The notes under the pieces: generated by a model
The model's input: only the letters and a program-made list of their open reading frames with translations
The model's database searches: none
Told to the model about the DNA's origin: nothing
Position numbers and translations under genes: made by a program
From: JBGPBY01 sp041481485
GTDB lineage: Bacteria; Acidobacteriota; Terriglobia; 20CM-2-55-15
Direction: 5' to 3'
NCBI GenBank assembly: GCA_041481485.1
Contig: JBGPBY010000103.1
Coordinates: 1-17,572, forward strand
Length of the DNA stretch: 17,572 nucleotides
Part shown: positions 1-6,865 of the stretch, piece after piece
How the letters are laid out: each line of letters starts with the position of its first letter
How positions within the stretch are numbered: the first letter of the stretch is position 1

Positions 1-115
1 CGATTGGCATTCCGGCTTCCACTTCGGATGACAATTGAGCATCGGGAATTGAACATTGGTCAGATCCTCACTCTAATGCCGAACAGATACTGCCAAGTTA
101 TTTTTGCGCAAGCCC
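1..115. other. Left-edge non-coding stretch
   Basis: I see no supported gene here. A 60-codon plus-strand frame runs into the 3' end of the SDR-CPBP gene but has no ribosome site or recognisable content. A perfect TTGCGCAA lies at 104-111, four bases past the SDR-CPBP stop, followed on the minus strand by AAA-rich sequence. It is a weak terminator at best. Confidence 0.3.
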
Positions 116-1576
116 TTAGTGCACCACGGGAAACGCGAAAAGTAGCAGGACATCCCACGTCAGGTGCGCGACGAACGGAGTTATGAGGTCATCCGTTGCG
201 GAGTAGAGCAATCCCCAGTACAGCCCGCATCCCACCGCAGCGATCAGCAGCACCGGATTGAGTGCGGCCCAATGCGCGGCAGAGTAGATCAAAGCCGCTG
301 CCAAAACGCCGAGCAACGTTCCCCAGCGCTCCACAAGAAACCTGACGACAACACCGCGCCACAAAACCTCTTCGGCAAGCACGATCATCGGTAGCGTGGC
401 GGCTATAAACAGAGGTGAGTGGCCGCTTCGCCATGCGTAGAGTGAGCGTGCAAATGCCTCCCAACTCGGTTGAATCCTGAATAACAACGCGACAGCGGGA
501 AGCGTCAGGAGGAACAGCAGAGCGCCCGCCGCGATGCCCCCAACGATACGAGAGACTGACGGCTTCAATCGGTTGCGAGCAGCGGGAAGAGTCAGCGAAC
601 CAATGAGCAAGATGCCCATCGCTACAGTCATTCCCATCCAACGATCGCCGCCCGCACCCAGTGCGATCGCCATCGCAACAATCGCCAGAGCCAGAAGCGA
701 CCCAAACGATCTACCGGAGACTTCGCGAGTGAAATTGGGGAGCATCGGCCGAATACGTGTAACTGTGAAGGGAGAGGTCGTAAGACTCAGATCGGTTCGC
801 GCCGGTTCGGGATTGCCATCCAAACCCTCAGCGAGCATGGCGAGTTGCGCGCGAGTCGAAAGGGGCTTGGCCATCACGCGCTCCATGATGAGTACCGGCA
901 GCCGCATCAATGCGATGGGCGTGGGACAAATCAAAAGCGGAAGCTTCAAGGCTCGCGCGACAGTGCGCACGACGTCGCGGAGTTTAAGCGGATCGGGACC
1001 GACGACGTCGTATGTCTTTCCTGAACAAGGGACTCGCAGCGCGCGAAGAACCGCCTCCGCGACGTCGCGCGCATCGACGGGACGCATCGGCGCGAGGCCG
1101 CGTCCAACGATCGGGAAAACCGGTGATGTGCGAATCATCAACGATAGATGACTCAGCATGTCGTCACCTTCACCATAGATCACGCCTGGGCGAAGAATCG
1201 TATATTCGAGTCCACTCGAGCGCACGACTTCCTCTCCCTTCCATTTCGTGTCGTGATAAGGAAGATCCTGCGCAGGCCGCGCGACAACGACGCTGCTGTG
1301 GATCAATCGGCGAACGCCGGCGCTCTTCATTGCCGCGACGAGCGCGTGGACCAGATCGACGTGGACCGCCTGAAACGTCTGGCCGCCCTCTTCACGTTTA
1401 ATGCCCGCGAGGTTCACGACGGCATCCACCCCACGCAACAATTCGGGATTCGCGTTGCGCGCATCGAACCCGTTCCGCCGCGACAGGGCACGAACCGTGA
1501 GTCCGGCGCTTTGAAGCCGGGCAACGACGTGCCGTCCGAGGAATCCTGTTCCACCAATGACGGCAATGGTAGTCAT
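116..1576 (-). CDS. Fusion protein: atypical SDR (NAD-dependent epimerase/NmrA-like) domain plus CPBP-family intramembrane protease domain
   Basis: The N-terminal half (about residues 1-285) is an atypical short-chain dehydrogenase/reductase. It starts with a Rossmann nucleotide-binding loop GGTGFLG (8-14), has an N-L-A-G segment near residue 55 and a Y107-x3-K111 catalytic pair. Related proteins act on NAD(P)-bound sugars, isoprenoids or quinones; the substrate here is unknown. The C-terminal half (about 290-486) has roughly seven hydrophobic segments and the CPBP (CAAX protease/bacteriocin-processing) motifs: E402-E403-x3-R407, H435 in YSAAH, and H471-x3-D475. These residues form the glutamate/histidine active site in that family. 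The protein should therefore be anchored in the inner membrane with the SDR domain on one face. The ATG overlaps the TGA of the TetR gene by four bases, so the genes are translationally coupled. It is the last gene of a four-gene operon. Domain calls are strong; function is inferred. Confidence 0.85.
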   Translation of the reverse strand: MTTIAVIGGTGFLGRHVVARLQSAGLTVRALSRRNGFDARNANPELLRGVDAVVNLAGIKREEGGQTFQAVHVDLVHALVAAMKSAGVRRLIHSSVVVARPAQDLPYHDTKWKGEEVVRSSGLEYTILRPGVIYGEGDDMLSHLSLMIRTSPVFPIVGRGLAPMRPVDARDVAEAVLRALRVPCSGKTYDVVGPDPLKLRDVVRTVARALKLPLLICPTPIALMRLPVLIMERVMAKPLSTRAQLAMLAEGLDGNPEPARTDLSLTTSPFTVTRIRPMLPNFTREVSGRSFGSLLALAIVAMAIALGAGGDRWMGMTVAMGILLIGSLTLPAARNRLKPSVSRIVGGIAAGALLFLLTLPAVALLFRIQPSWEAFARSLYAWRSGHSPLFIAATLPMIVLAEEVLWRGVVVRFLVERWGTLLGVLAAALIYSAAHWAALNPVLLIAAVGCGLYWGLLYSATDDLITPFVAHLTWDVLLLFAFPVVH

Positions 1577-2238
1577 GACACTAAAGTGTCCATCAATTGC
1601 ACCACCGACCTCCGGATTGGCCCGGTCAGCGGGAGCGATGACAGTTTGATGAGCCGCACGACGATATCGAGGCTCTTTGTCAGAAGAAGATCCGACTTCG
1701 TTTGCCCGCGCGAACTGTCATAGATCCAGAAGAGAATGATTCCCATCTGGTACATCCACAGCAGACGGGGCAGATGCTTTTTCAGGTCCTTCGGGCCCGT
1801 CGTTCGACTTTCAAGGAGCGCCCGCTCGAAGAATGCAATGTCGTGCTCGCGAATCTCGCGAGTTCGTTCGCTGAAAGGCGACAGCGGACTGTCGGGATTG
1901 GTGTGGCCGCTCAGCGCGCCGAGCAGCTTTCGGCTGGGCGCGAAATAGTCGAGCTTCACCTCGATGAGGCCGCGCAGCCGCTCTTTCAGGTCACGGCTTT
2001 TCTCGAGCGCTTGTTCCAGCCGTGGCTCCATTTCCGATCGTGCCCGGTCGTAGAAGGCAAGCACGATCGCATCTTTCGAATCGAAGTAGTAGTAGGCGGC
2101 GCCCGTCGCCATTTCGGCCCGCGCGGCGATGTCTCGCATCGTGGTCGAATCGAAACCGCCGTCGTGAAACATCTCGAGAGCGGCTTTCATGATGCGATCC
2201 CGCGTTTCTTCGCTCTTTTTCTTCACTCCGTCTGGCAT
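1573..2238 (-). CDS. TetR/AcrR-family transcriptional repressor
   Basis: The 221-residue product has the usual TetR length. A canonical N-terminal helix-turn-helix spans about residues 14-60, with the recognition part T32-x-R-D-I-A-A-R-A-E followed by the G-A-A-Y-Y-Y-F-D-S-K stretch. The C-terminal helical ligand/dimer domain (about 80-221) is family-variable and gives no ligand. The open frame extends to 2592, but that extension only shadows the preceding thiol-protein gene. The chosen ATG gives a typical TetR amino terminus with a basic lead-in. The start lies 16 bases inside the upstream gene and the stop overlaps the next ATG, so it is mid-operon. It is the obvious candidate to bind the two palindromes at 3052-3063 and 3105-3120 that flank the operon promoter, giving autorepression relieved by an unknown small ligand. 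Confidence 0.92.
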   Translation of the reverse strand: MPDGVKKKSEETRDRIMKAALEMFHDGGFDSTTMRDIAARAEMATGAAYYYFDSKDAIVLAFYDRARSEMEPRLEQALEKSRDLKERLRGLIEVKLDYFAPSRKLLGALSGHTNPDSPLSPFSERTREIREHDIAFFERALLESRTTGPKDLKKHLPRLLWMYQMGIILFWIYDSSRGQTKSDLLLTKSLDIVVRLIKLSSLPLTGPIRRSVVQLMDTLVS

Positions 2239-2633
2239 GGCGGAATTGTCACCTCGCTTAAGTGTTTCTTCAGTTCGACATCGCTTTTCAGGCCGAGGAA
2301 AGCCGACACATTTCGCCGATTCCGCGAGACTGCTTCGAAAGCCTGTCGCGCCATCGGCCGGAGTAGTGGAGAGGCCAGGCGGCGAGCCCAGCTTCGGTAT
2401 CCACGCAGCGCCCACAGACACATGATGAACGCATGATTCCCGAGCCAGACGTCGCCACCGTCGCTCACGACGGCGAGTTCGCCCGCAGGCAGGCCCGGAA
2501 ACCTGCGATGCGCCTCCTCGTAGTCCGACGCCAGGAGCCGCAGCGGAAGATACGCGGGCTGAGACTGGAGCCAGTCTCGAACTTCGGTGCACAGCCCGCA
2601 GTGTGTGTCATACATGACGAAGAGAGTGGTCAT
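2223..2633 (-). CDS. DCC-family (DUF393) putative thiol-disulfide oxidoreductase
   Basis: A 136-residue protein whose amino terminus reads as beta-strand then Y-D-T-H-C12-G-L-C15, matching the family hallmark YDxxCxxC of DCC (DUF393) proteins. These are thioredoxin-like small proteins presumed to carry out thiol-disulfide or electron-transfer chemistry. Few members have a proven substrate. Another cysteine (C72) lies mid-protein and one (C133) near the end. No signal peptide is seen, so the CxxC is probably cytoplasmic or membrane-associated with the preceding membrane protein. The ATG at 2633 is preceded by an excellent AGGAGG ribosome site. A longer in-frame start at 2729 would overlap the upstream gene and add residues unlike the family. 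It starts 10 bases after the membrane-protein stop and runs 16 bases into the TetR gene. Confidence 0.85.
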   Translation of the reverse strand: MTTLFVMYDTHCGLCTEVRDWLQSQPAYLPLRLLASDYEEAHRRFPGLPAGELAVVSDGGDVWLGNHAFIMCLWALRGYRSWARRLASPLLRPMARQAFEAVSRNRRNVSAFLGLKSDVELKKHLSEVTIPPCQTE

Positions 2634-2643
2634 CGCAGCCTCC

Positions 2644-3036
2644 TCAGTGCGTCGAAATACGGGCGTCGGGGATGATGGGAGGCACCGCGTTGTGCTCGTG
2701 GCCGCGGCGCCGCAGATGATTGAAGACATAGATGTTGAAGAAGTGCATGCCGCCGAGGAGCATGAGGATCGTGCCGATTTTGGTGCTCACCAGTTCGATG
2801 GCGCTTCTCAGGCTGGCGATGTTGTCCGTCGTTGTCAGCGCTCGAGCGACGTAACCGACGTTGATCAGGTAAAATCCGACAACGAGCAGATGGTTCACCG
2901 ATCCCGCAAGCTCGGCATTGCCGCCGAAGGCGTCAATCAGAAACACCTTGCCGTTCTTGTAGAGCGTTCGAGCGACCCAGATTGTTGCCGTGATGCTGAT
3001 TGCCAGATAAACTGCGTAAGACCATTCGATGTACAC
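2644..3036 (-). CDS. Small integral membrane protein of unknown function
   Basis: This 130-residue protein shows three clear hydrophobic segments at about residues 6-25, 48-67 and 86-106, then a short basic, His-containing tail (RRRGHEH) and a proline-rich end. Histidines at 49, 98 and 107 sit in or beside the membrane segments. A haem or metal role is imaginable but is not shown by any motif I recognise. The start has a strong AGGAGGG ribosome site. It is the first gene of the operon and lies directly behind the promoter and operators at 3052-3120, with the CxxC thiol protein 10 bases downstream. A membrane partner for the DCC protein is a reasonable inference, because DCC proteins are often encoded beside membrane proteins. 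No function can be assigned. Confidence 0.8.
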   Translation of the reverse strand: MYIEWSYAVYLAISITATIWVARTLYKNGKVFLIDAFGGNAELAGSVNHLLVVGFYLINVGYVARALTTTDNIASLRSAIELVSTKIGTILMLLGGMHFFNIYVFNHLRRRGHEHNAVPPIIPDARISTH

Positions 3037-3051
3037 AGCCCCTCCTTTTTC

Positions 3052-3063
3052 TGAACGTGTTCA
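3052..3063. promoter_or_regulatory. Palindromic operator 1, candidate TetR-family site
   Basis: TGAACGTGTTCA is a 12-base inverted repeat with only its central pair asymmetric. On the minus strand it reads TTTGAACACGTTCAG, closely matching the second palindrome at 3105-3120. It lies at about the transcription start of the minus-strand operon, between the -10 and the ribosome site, a classic repressor position. Confidence 0.65.
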
Positions 3064-3068
3064 AAAGT

Positions 3069-3097
3069 AGTGTCTCTCGTAGCCGATGCCATGTCAA
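3069..3097 (-). promoter_or_regulatory. Sigma-70-like promoter of the membrane protein-DCC-TetR-SDR/CPBP operon
   Basis: On the minus strand a perfect TTGACA -35 (3092-3097) is followed after 17 bases by GACACT (3069-3074), a modest -10 that keeps the conserved A and final T. The start point would fall near 3062, inside operator 1, leaving a short leader with an AGGAGGG ribosome site. Palindromes lie on both sides. Confidence 0.55.
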
Positions 3098-3104
3098 TAC
3101 GAAA

Positions 3105-3120
3105 TTTGAATGCGTTCAAA
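3105..3120. promoter_or_regulatory. Palindromic operator 2, candidate TetR-family site
   Basis: TTTGAATGCGTTCAAA matches its own reverse complement at 14 of 16 positions. It shares the TTTGAAC-R-C-R-TTCA pattern with operator 1, about 54 bases away centre to centre. It lies just upstream of the -35 of the minus-strand operon. A lone TGAACG half-site also occurs at 3198-3203 near the divergent promoter. Confidence 0.65.
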
Positions 3121-3203
3121 ACACTGGGAGCCTGGTGGGTCTGAAGGCCCGTTCCGTGAAAACCAATTGCTCGAAGTTCTGATGCAGCTCTGCACGGTGA
3201 ACG

Positions 3204-3234
3204 TTGTCCTGAGAGAACACAGACGGTATATACT
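3204..3234 (+). promoter_or_regulatory. Candidate promoter of the cytochrome c/PQQ dehydrogenase operon
   Basis: A TATATACT cluster (3227-3234) provides a good -10, with TTGTCC (3204-3209) 17 to 19 bases upstream depending on which hexamer is used. The same TATACT box stands before the gene at 7869. Transcription would begin near 3240, some 33 bases before the GTG start. The -35 region overlaps a TGAACG half-site of the divergent TetR-type operators. Confidence 0.45.
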
Positions 3235-3272
3235 CCGCGGCAAATCAGAAACAAGGTTGTGGGGGTGTCGCG

Positions 3273-4034
3273 GTGAGCCGGACGAGACGGATCGGAATTG
3301 CTTCACTGTTGCTTGCTGGAATTGCCGTTGCGCAGCAGGGACACGACTACACACCGGCGGACGTTGAGGCGGGATCGCGCTACTACGGCAACTACTGCTC
3401 GGGCTGTCACGGAGCCGAGGGCAACAGCATGTCGGGCGCGAACCTCAGCCGCGGAACTTTCCGTCGTGCGGCGAACGACGACGAACTTGCGCGCATCATC
3501 ACGAATGGCCTTCCCGGAACGGCGATGCCACCGTCGCCGTTCAGGCCCGAACAGATCTCGCAGATCGTGGCATTTCTTCGGGAGTTTCCGTCAATTCGAG
3601 CACGCCAGACGAACCCCGGCGATCCCGTGCGCGGTAAGTCGATATTCGAGGGCAAAGGAGCCTGCCTGGATTGTCATCGTGTGAACGGCCGGGGAGCGCG
3701 TCTTGGTCCTGACTTGAGCGATGTCGGCGAACTCCGCCGTCCGGCGGAGCTTGAACAATCGCTCGTGGATCCCGGCGCCGTTGTGCTCTCGCAGAACCGC
3801 GTTATCGCCATAACGACTCGCGACGGGAAAACAATCCGGGGGCGATTGCTCAATCAGGACACAGCGTCGATTCAATTGCTCGGGCCAGACGAGAAGCCGG
3901 TATCGCTTGCACGTGAGACGGTTCGGTCTCTCACTGAGGACAAGTCGACGATGCCTTCCTACAAGGATCGATTGGATGCGCGCGAACAGGCGGATCTTGT
4001 TTCCTACCTCGTCACCTTGAAAGGGCTTCGATGA
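3273..4034 (+). CDS. Secreted dihaem cytochrome c, electron acceptor of the adjacent quinoprotein
   Basis: The 253-residue protein has a short signal peptide (basic MSRTRR, hydrophobic stretch, cleavage near A20-Q21) and two class-I-like haem domains. Haem 1 is bound by C42-S-G-C45-H46 with probable axial M85; haem 2 by C131-L-D-C134-H135 with probable axial M227 in STMPSY. The second domain carries the insertion PGAVVLSQNR...TRDGKTIRGRLLNQDT, typical of the 'putative haem-binding domain' of planctomycete and acidobacterial cytochromes. The start is GTG; no in-frame alternative exists upstream, and a G-rich stretch lies about eight bases before it. Its stop overlaps the ATG of the PQQ dehydrogenase by four bases, so the two are co-translated. 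The likely role is transfer of electrons from periplasmic PQQH2 to the respiratory chain. Confidence 0.92.
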   Translation: MSRTRRIGIASLLLAGIAVAQQGHDYTPADVEAGSRYYGNYCSGCHGAEGNSMSGANLSRGTFRRAANDDELARIITNGLPGTAMPPSPFRPEQISQIVAFLREFPSIRARQTNPGDPVRGKSIFEGKGACLDCHRVNGRGARLGPDLSDVGELRRPAELEQSLVDPGAVVLSQNRVIAITTRDGKTIRGRLLNQDTASIQLLGPDEKPVSLARETVRSLTEDKSTMPSYKDRLDAREQADLVSYLVTLKGLR

Positions 4035-5659
4035 GAAAAAGTTTCCTGCTTTTGCTTCTGATAACCCCCGTGCTGGCTCAGGTGAAACCGGAGCAACTGG
4101 TTCGGGCGTCACAGGAGCCCAACAATTGGCTGACATATTCCGGTTCGTACTACAGCCAACGCTACAGTACGCTGAATCTGGTGACTTCCGCGAATGTGAA
4201 GAACCTCCAGATGCGCTGGACACTCCAGGTGAAGTCGCTGGAAAAGTTTGAAGCGACGCCGCTGGTCGTGGACGGCCGCATGTACCTCACGCAGGCCCCG
4301 AACGACGTGCTCGCGCTCGATGCGACTTCCGGTCGCGTGTTCTGGCAGTACTCGCACGAGCCCTCTCCCAAGGCGAGGTTATGCTGCGGGATCGTGAACC
4401 GCGGCCTTGCGATACTCGGCGACACGCTTTTCATGGGAACCATCGACGGGCGTCTGATCGCGCTTGACGCGAATACGGGTAAGCCGGTCTGGGCCGCAGA
4501 CGTGAATGGCGCGGACCCCGCAACCGGATATTCGATTACGCTCGCGCCTCTGGTGGTGAAGGACAAGGTAATTATCGGCGCGGCCGGCGGGGAATACGGA
4601 ATCCGTGGATTCATCGCCGCTTTCGATGCGAAGACCGGCAGGGAAGCCTGGCGCTTCTATACAATTCCCGGTGCGGGCGAGCCCGGCAATGAAACCTGGG
4701 CCAACGATTCGTGGAAGCACGGAGGCGCGTCCGTGTGGGTGACGGGCTCCTATGATCCCGACTTGAACCTCACTTACTGGGGCGTCGGCAATCCGGGACC
4801 CGACTACAACGCGGACAATCGCGTTGGCGACAATCTCTATAGCGATTCCGTCGTCGCACTGGATGCCGACACCGGAAAACTGAAGTGGCATTTTCAATTC
4901 ACGCCACACGACATGTTCGATTACGACTCCGTGCAGGTTCCTGTACTTGCCGACATCGCCTGGCAGGGGCGTCCGCGTAAGGTGATGCTGTGGGCGAATC
5001 GAAACGGATTCTTCTACGTGCTCGATCGGACGAACGGTCAGTTCCTGCTGGGCAAGCCCTTCGAGACGGTGACATGGGCTACAGGCCTCGATGCGAAAGG
5101 CCGTCCGATCCTCGCACCCGGCGCCGCGCCGACAGCGGAAGGAAAGAAGATTCAACCTGGCGTGCAGGGCGCTACCAACTGGTATTCGCCATCGTTCAGT
5201 CCACGCACCGGCTTGTTCTACATTCCGACGTGGGTCGGCTACTACTCGACATTCACGAAATATGAAGTGGAATACGAACCGGGGCAGCGGTTCACCGGAG
5301 GCACGCCACGCTCGGTCGTGCCCGGCACTCGCAATGTCAGCTACATCAACACAAGAAGGGAGGAAGACGGCAGCGGCGCCATTCGCGCTGTCGATCCTCA
5401 GACAGGCGATCGCAAGTGGGAGTTCAAACTCACCGACGTTACCGATAGCGGCATCCTCACGACCGGTACGGATCTGCTCTTTACCGGCAGCCGTGACGGA
5501 TCCTTCTACGCCCTTGACGCGAAGACCGGCACGCAGCTCTGGCGCGGCTCCGTCGGCGGCCAGGTTGTCGCCGGACCTATGACCTACCGCGTCGGAAACA
5601 CGCAATACGTCGCGATCGCCGCCGGCAATACGATGTTCGCGTTCGCGCTGCCGGAATAG
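4031..5659 (+). CDS. Periplasmic PQQ-dependent alcohol dehydrogenase (methanol/ethanol family) with lanthanide-type signature
   Basis: A 542-residue quinoprotein with signal peptide (cleavage near A16-Q17) and an eight-bladed propeller; blade ends show the repeated W-docking pattern (e.g. ALDAxTGKxxW near 145, 277 and 495). Visible active-site residues are the adjacent disulfide C118-C119, metal ligand E188, PQQ-stacking W236, metal ligand N254, catalytic base D297 and R324. Two residues past the base lies D299 (HDMFDYDS), the extra Asp that co-ordinates lanthanides in XoxF and PedH and is Ala or Ser in calcium enzymes. The enzyme oxidises a primary alcohol or aldehyde; the substrate cannot be read. 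It lacks the C-terminal haem domain of quinohaemoproteins, fitting dependence on the overlapping upstream cytochrome c gene. The ATG is fixed by that overlap. Confidence 0.93.
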   Translation: MRKSFLLLLLITPVLAQVKPEQLVRASQEPNNWLTYSGSYYSQRYSTLNLVTSANVKNLQMRWTLQVKSLEKFEATPLVVDGRMYLTQAPNDVLALDATSGRVFWQYSHEPSPKARLCCGIVNRGLAILGDTLFMGTIDGRLIALDANTGKPVWAADVNGADPATGYSITLAPLVVKDKVIIGAAGGEYGIRGFIAAFDAKTGREAWRFYTIPGAGEPGNETWANDSWKHGGASVWVTGSYDPDLNLTYWGVGNPGPDYNADNRVGDNLYSDSVVALDADTGKLKWHFQFTPHDMFDYDSVQVPVLADIAWQGRPRKVMLWANRNGFFYVLDRTNGQFLLGKPFETVTWATGLDAKGRPILAPGAAPTAEGKKIQPGVQGATNWYSPSFSPRTGLFYIPTWVGYYSTFTKYEVEYEPGQRFTGGTPRSVVPGTRNVSYINTRREEDGSGAIRAVDPQTGDRKWEFKLTDVTDSGILTTGTDLLFTGSRDGSFYALDAKTGTQLWRGSVGGQVVAGPMTYRVGNTQYVAIAAGNTMFAFALPE

Positions 5660-5669
5660 AACGGCAAGC

Positions 5670-5680
5670 GAGCGCCGCTC
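5670..5680. repeat. Short inverted repeat downstream of the PQQ dehydrogenase
   Basis: GAGCG-C-CGCTC is a perfect palindrome 11 bases after the stop codon of the dehydrogenase. The stem is too short and lacks a T run, so a terminator role is uncertain. Confidence 0.3.
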
Positions 5681-5684
5681 GAAT

Positions 5685-5705
5685 ATTGCGCTTTTGCTGC
5701 GCAAT
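5685..5705. repeat. Hairpin between the PQQ dehydrogenase and the next gene
   Basis: The arms ATTGCGC and GCGCAAT (7-base perfect stem) enclose a 7-base loop. It sits 26 bases after the dehydrogenase stop and just upstream of a TATAAA box, overlapping the candidate -35. It could attenuate read-through or act as an operator. There is no clear T tract. Confidence 0.4.
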
Positions 5706-5715
5706 GAACTATAAA
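5686..5715 (+). promoter_or_regulatory. Candidate internal promoter before the truncated monooxygenase-like gene
   Basis: TATAAA (5710-5715) matches the -10 at five of six positions. TTGCGC (5686-5691) lies 18 bases upstream as a weak -35. Transcription would begin near 5722, with the GGAGG ribosome site just after. This suggests the downstream pair may be transcribed independently of the dehydrogenase. Confidence 0.4.
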
Positions 5716-5738
5716 GTGATGACGTCCCGGAGGTGAGC

Positions 5739-6836
5739 ATGCGATCCAGACTCCTGCCCGCAGTTCTTCTTTTGACGCTTTCGGCCATGACCGTTTCCGT
5801 GCGCGTAACGGCGCAAGACAGCGCGAAAGCACGTGTCGTGACGTTCAATCGCGACGTGCTTCCGATTCTTCAGAAGAATTGCCAGACCTGTCATCGGCCG
5901 GGCGAGATCGCGCCCATGTCTTTCCTGACCTTCGACAGCACACGACCGTGGGCGAAAGCCATTAAGACGCAAGTGCTGAGCCGGCAGATGCCGCCCTGGT
6001 TTGCGGATCCCAATTACGGCCACTTCAAGTTCGAGCGCCGGCTTAGCGATTCCGACATCAAAACACTCACCGATTGGGCCGACAACGGATCGCCCGAAGG
6101 CGACCCGAAAGACAAGCCGCCCGCCATCGCCTTCCAGGATGGATGGAATATCAAGCCGGACATGATCATCGAGATGCCGAAGGACTTCAACGTTCCCGCA
6201 ACCGGTACGGTCGCCTATCAGAACATTCTCGTGAAGGTGAACTTCCCGGAAGACGTGTGGGTCGTCGCGGCCGAAATGCGTGCGGGCAACCGTCAGGTGG
6301 TGCATCACGGGCGAGTCCTTGTGCGCCGGCCCGGAATGACGTTCATGCAGGATGCCGTCCCGGGAGAGGCTTATGAAACCGGCAGTCTCGAAATGCAAAA
6401 GGCGGGAGCGCCCGACACGCTCGGAAAATTCAATCCCGGCCTCGGACCGCAGGACTTCAGCCTCTTCGAATCGGCGAAGTTCATCCCCAAAGGTTCCGAT
6501 CTTGTTTTCAACATGCATTACACGTCCGTCGGCAAGGCCACAACGGACCGGTCGCGTGTGGGTTTGGTTTTTGCGAAGAGCGCGCCGAAGCTCCGCTACT
6601 TCATGCACAACGGCCCGACGGGTTCGAATCTCGCGATCCCTGCCGGCGCGACGAATGCGGAAGTCGTGTCGGAAATGACCACACAAGTCGACGCACAGCT
6701 TGTCTATCTGCAGAATTGCTTCCTGGGGATTCTCATCGATCCGAAGATCGATCCCACGAGCGTCTTCACACCGTCGGGACCAAGCCTGCTGCCGCGGGGT
6801 GACTCCGGCCCGGCTTTCGCAAGCCTGAAGGAGTAG
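5739..6836 (+). CDS. Secreted cytochrome c/copper-monooxygenase-like protein, probably internally deleted
   Basis: A 365-residue protein with a signal peptide (cleavage near A25) and a cytochrome c domain (about 35-122) with C48-x-x-C51-H52 and probable axial M84 in RQMPPW. A beta-sandwich follows, resembling the first half of ascorbate-dependent (PHM/DBM-like) copper monooxygenases; H189-H190 and H260 correspond to its usual HH and MHYT copper-site segments. Family members continue with a second beta domain containing HMH-x-RGK and a WxEM stretch before the tail. Here residue 324 (QLVYL) runs straight into QNCFLGILID, which resembles the family's extreme C-terminus, so roughly 80-100 residues seem missing in frame. 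The ATG at 5739 has a GGAGG ribosome site; a GTG six bases earlier is possible. Catalytic activity as a monooxygenase is doubtful, but the haem domain looks intact. Confidence 0.8.
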   Translation: MRSRLLPAVLLLTLSAMTVSVRVTAQDSAKARVVTFNRDVLPILQKNCQTCHRPGEIAPMSFLTFDSTRPWAKAIKTQVLSRQMPPWFADPNYGHFKFERRLSDSDIKTLTDWADNGSPEGDPKDKPPAIAFQDGWNIKPDMIIEMPKDFNVPATGTVAYQNILVKVNFPEDVWVVAAEMRAGNRQVVHHGRVLVRRPGMTFMQDAVPGEAYETGSLEMQKAGAPDTLGKFNPGLGPQDFSLFESAKFIPKGSDLVFNMHYTSVGKATTDRSRVGLVFAKSAPKLRYFMHNGPTGSNLAIPAGATNAEVVSEMTTQVDAQLVYLQNCFLGILIDPKIDPTSVFTPSGPSLLPRGDSGPAFASLKE

Positions 6837-6865
6837 CCTAGCCACGTGTTTTCAGGAGGAGACCC

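Noticed and set aside
1702..2436. 244-codon plus-strand open frame over the TetR gene
   Set aside because: The TetR helix-turn-helix on the minus strand is unmistakable; this frame has no recognisable content.
2239..2592. 118-codon N-terminal extension of the TetR gene
   Set aside because: It only re-reads the DCC gene in another frame and does not look like a protein domain; TetR proteins start near the chosen ATG.
5685..5705. Hairpin as an intrinsic terminator of the dehydrogenase operon
   Set aside because: No T run follows the stem on the plus strand; kept only as an unexplained hairpin.
4379..5848. 489-codon minus-strand open frame opposite the PQQ dehydrogenase
   Set aside because: It lies antisense to a quinoprotein with all catalytic residues, has no recognisable domain and is Arg/His-rich like a GC-driven shadow frame.
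5709..6845. 378-codon minus-strand open frame opposite the monooxygenase-like gene
   Set aside because: No ribosome site or domain; it covers exactly the real gene on the other strand.
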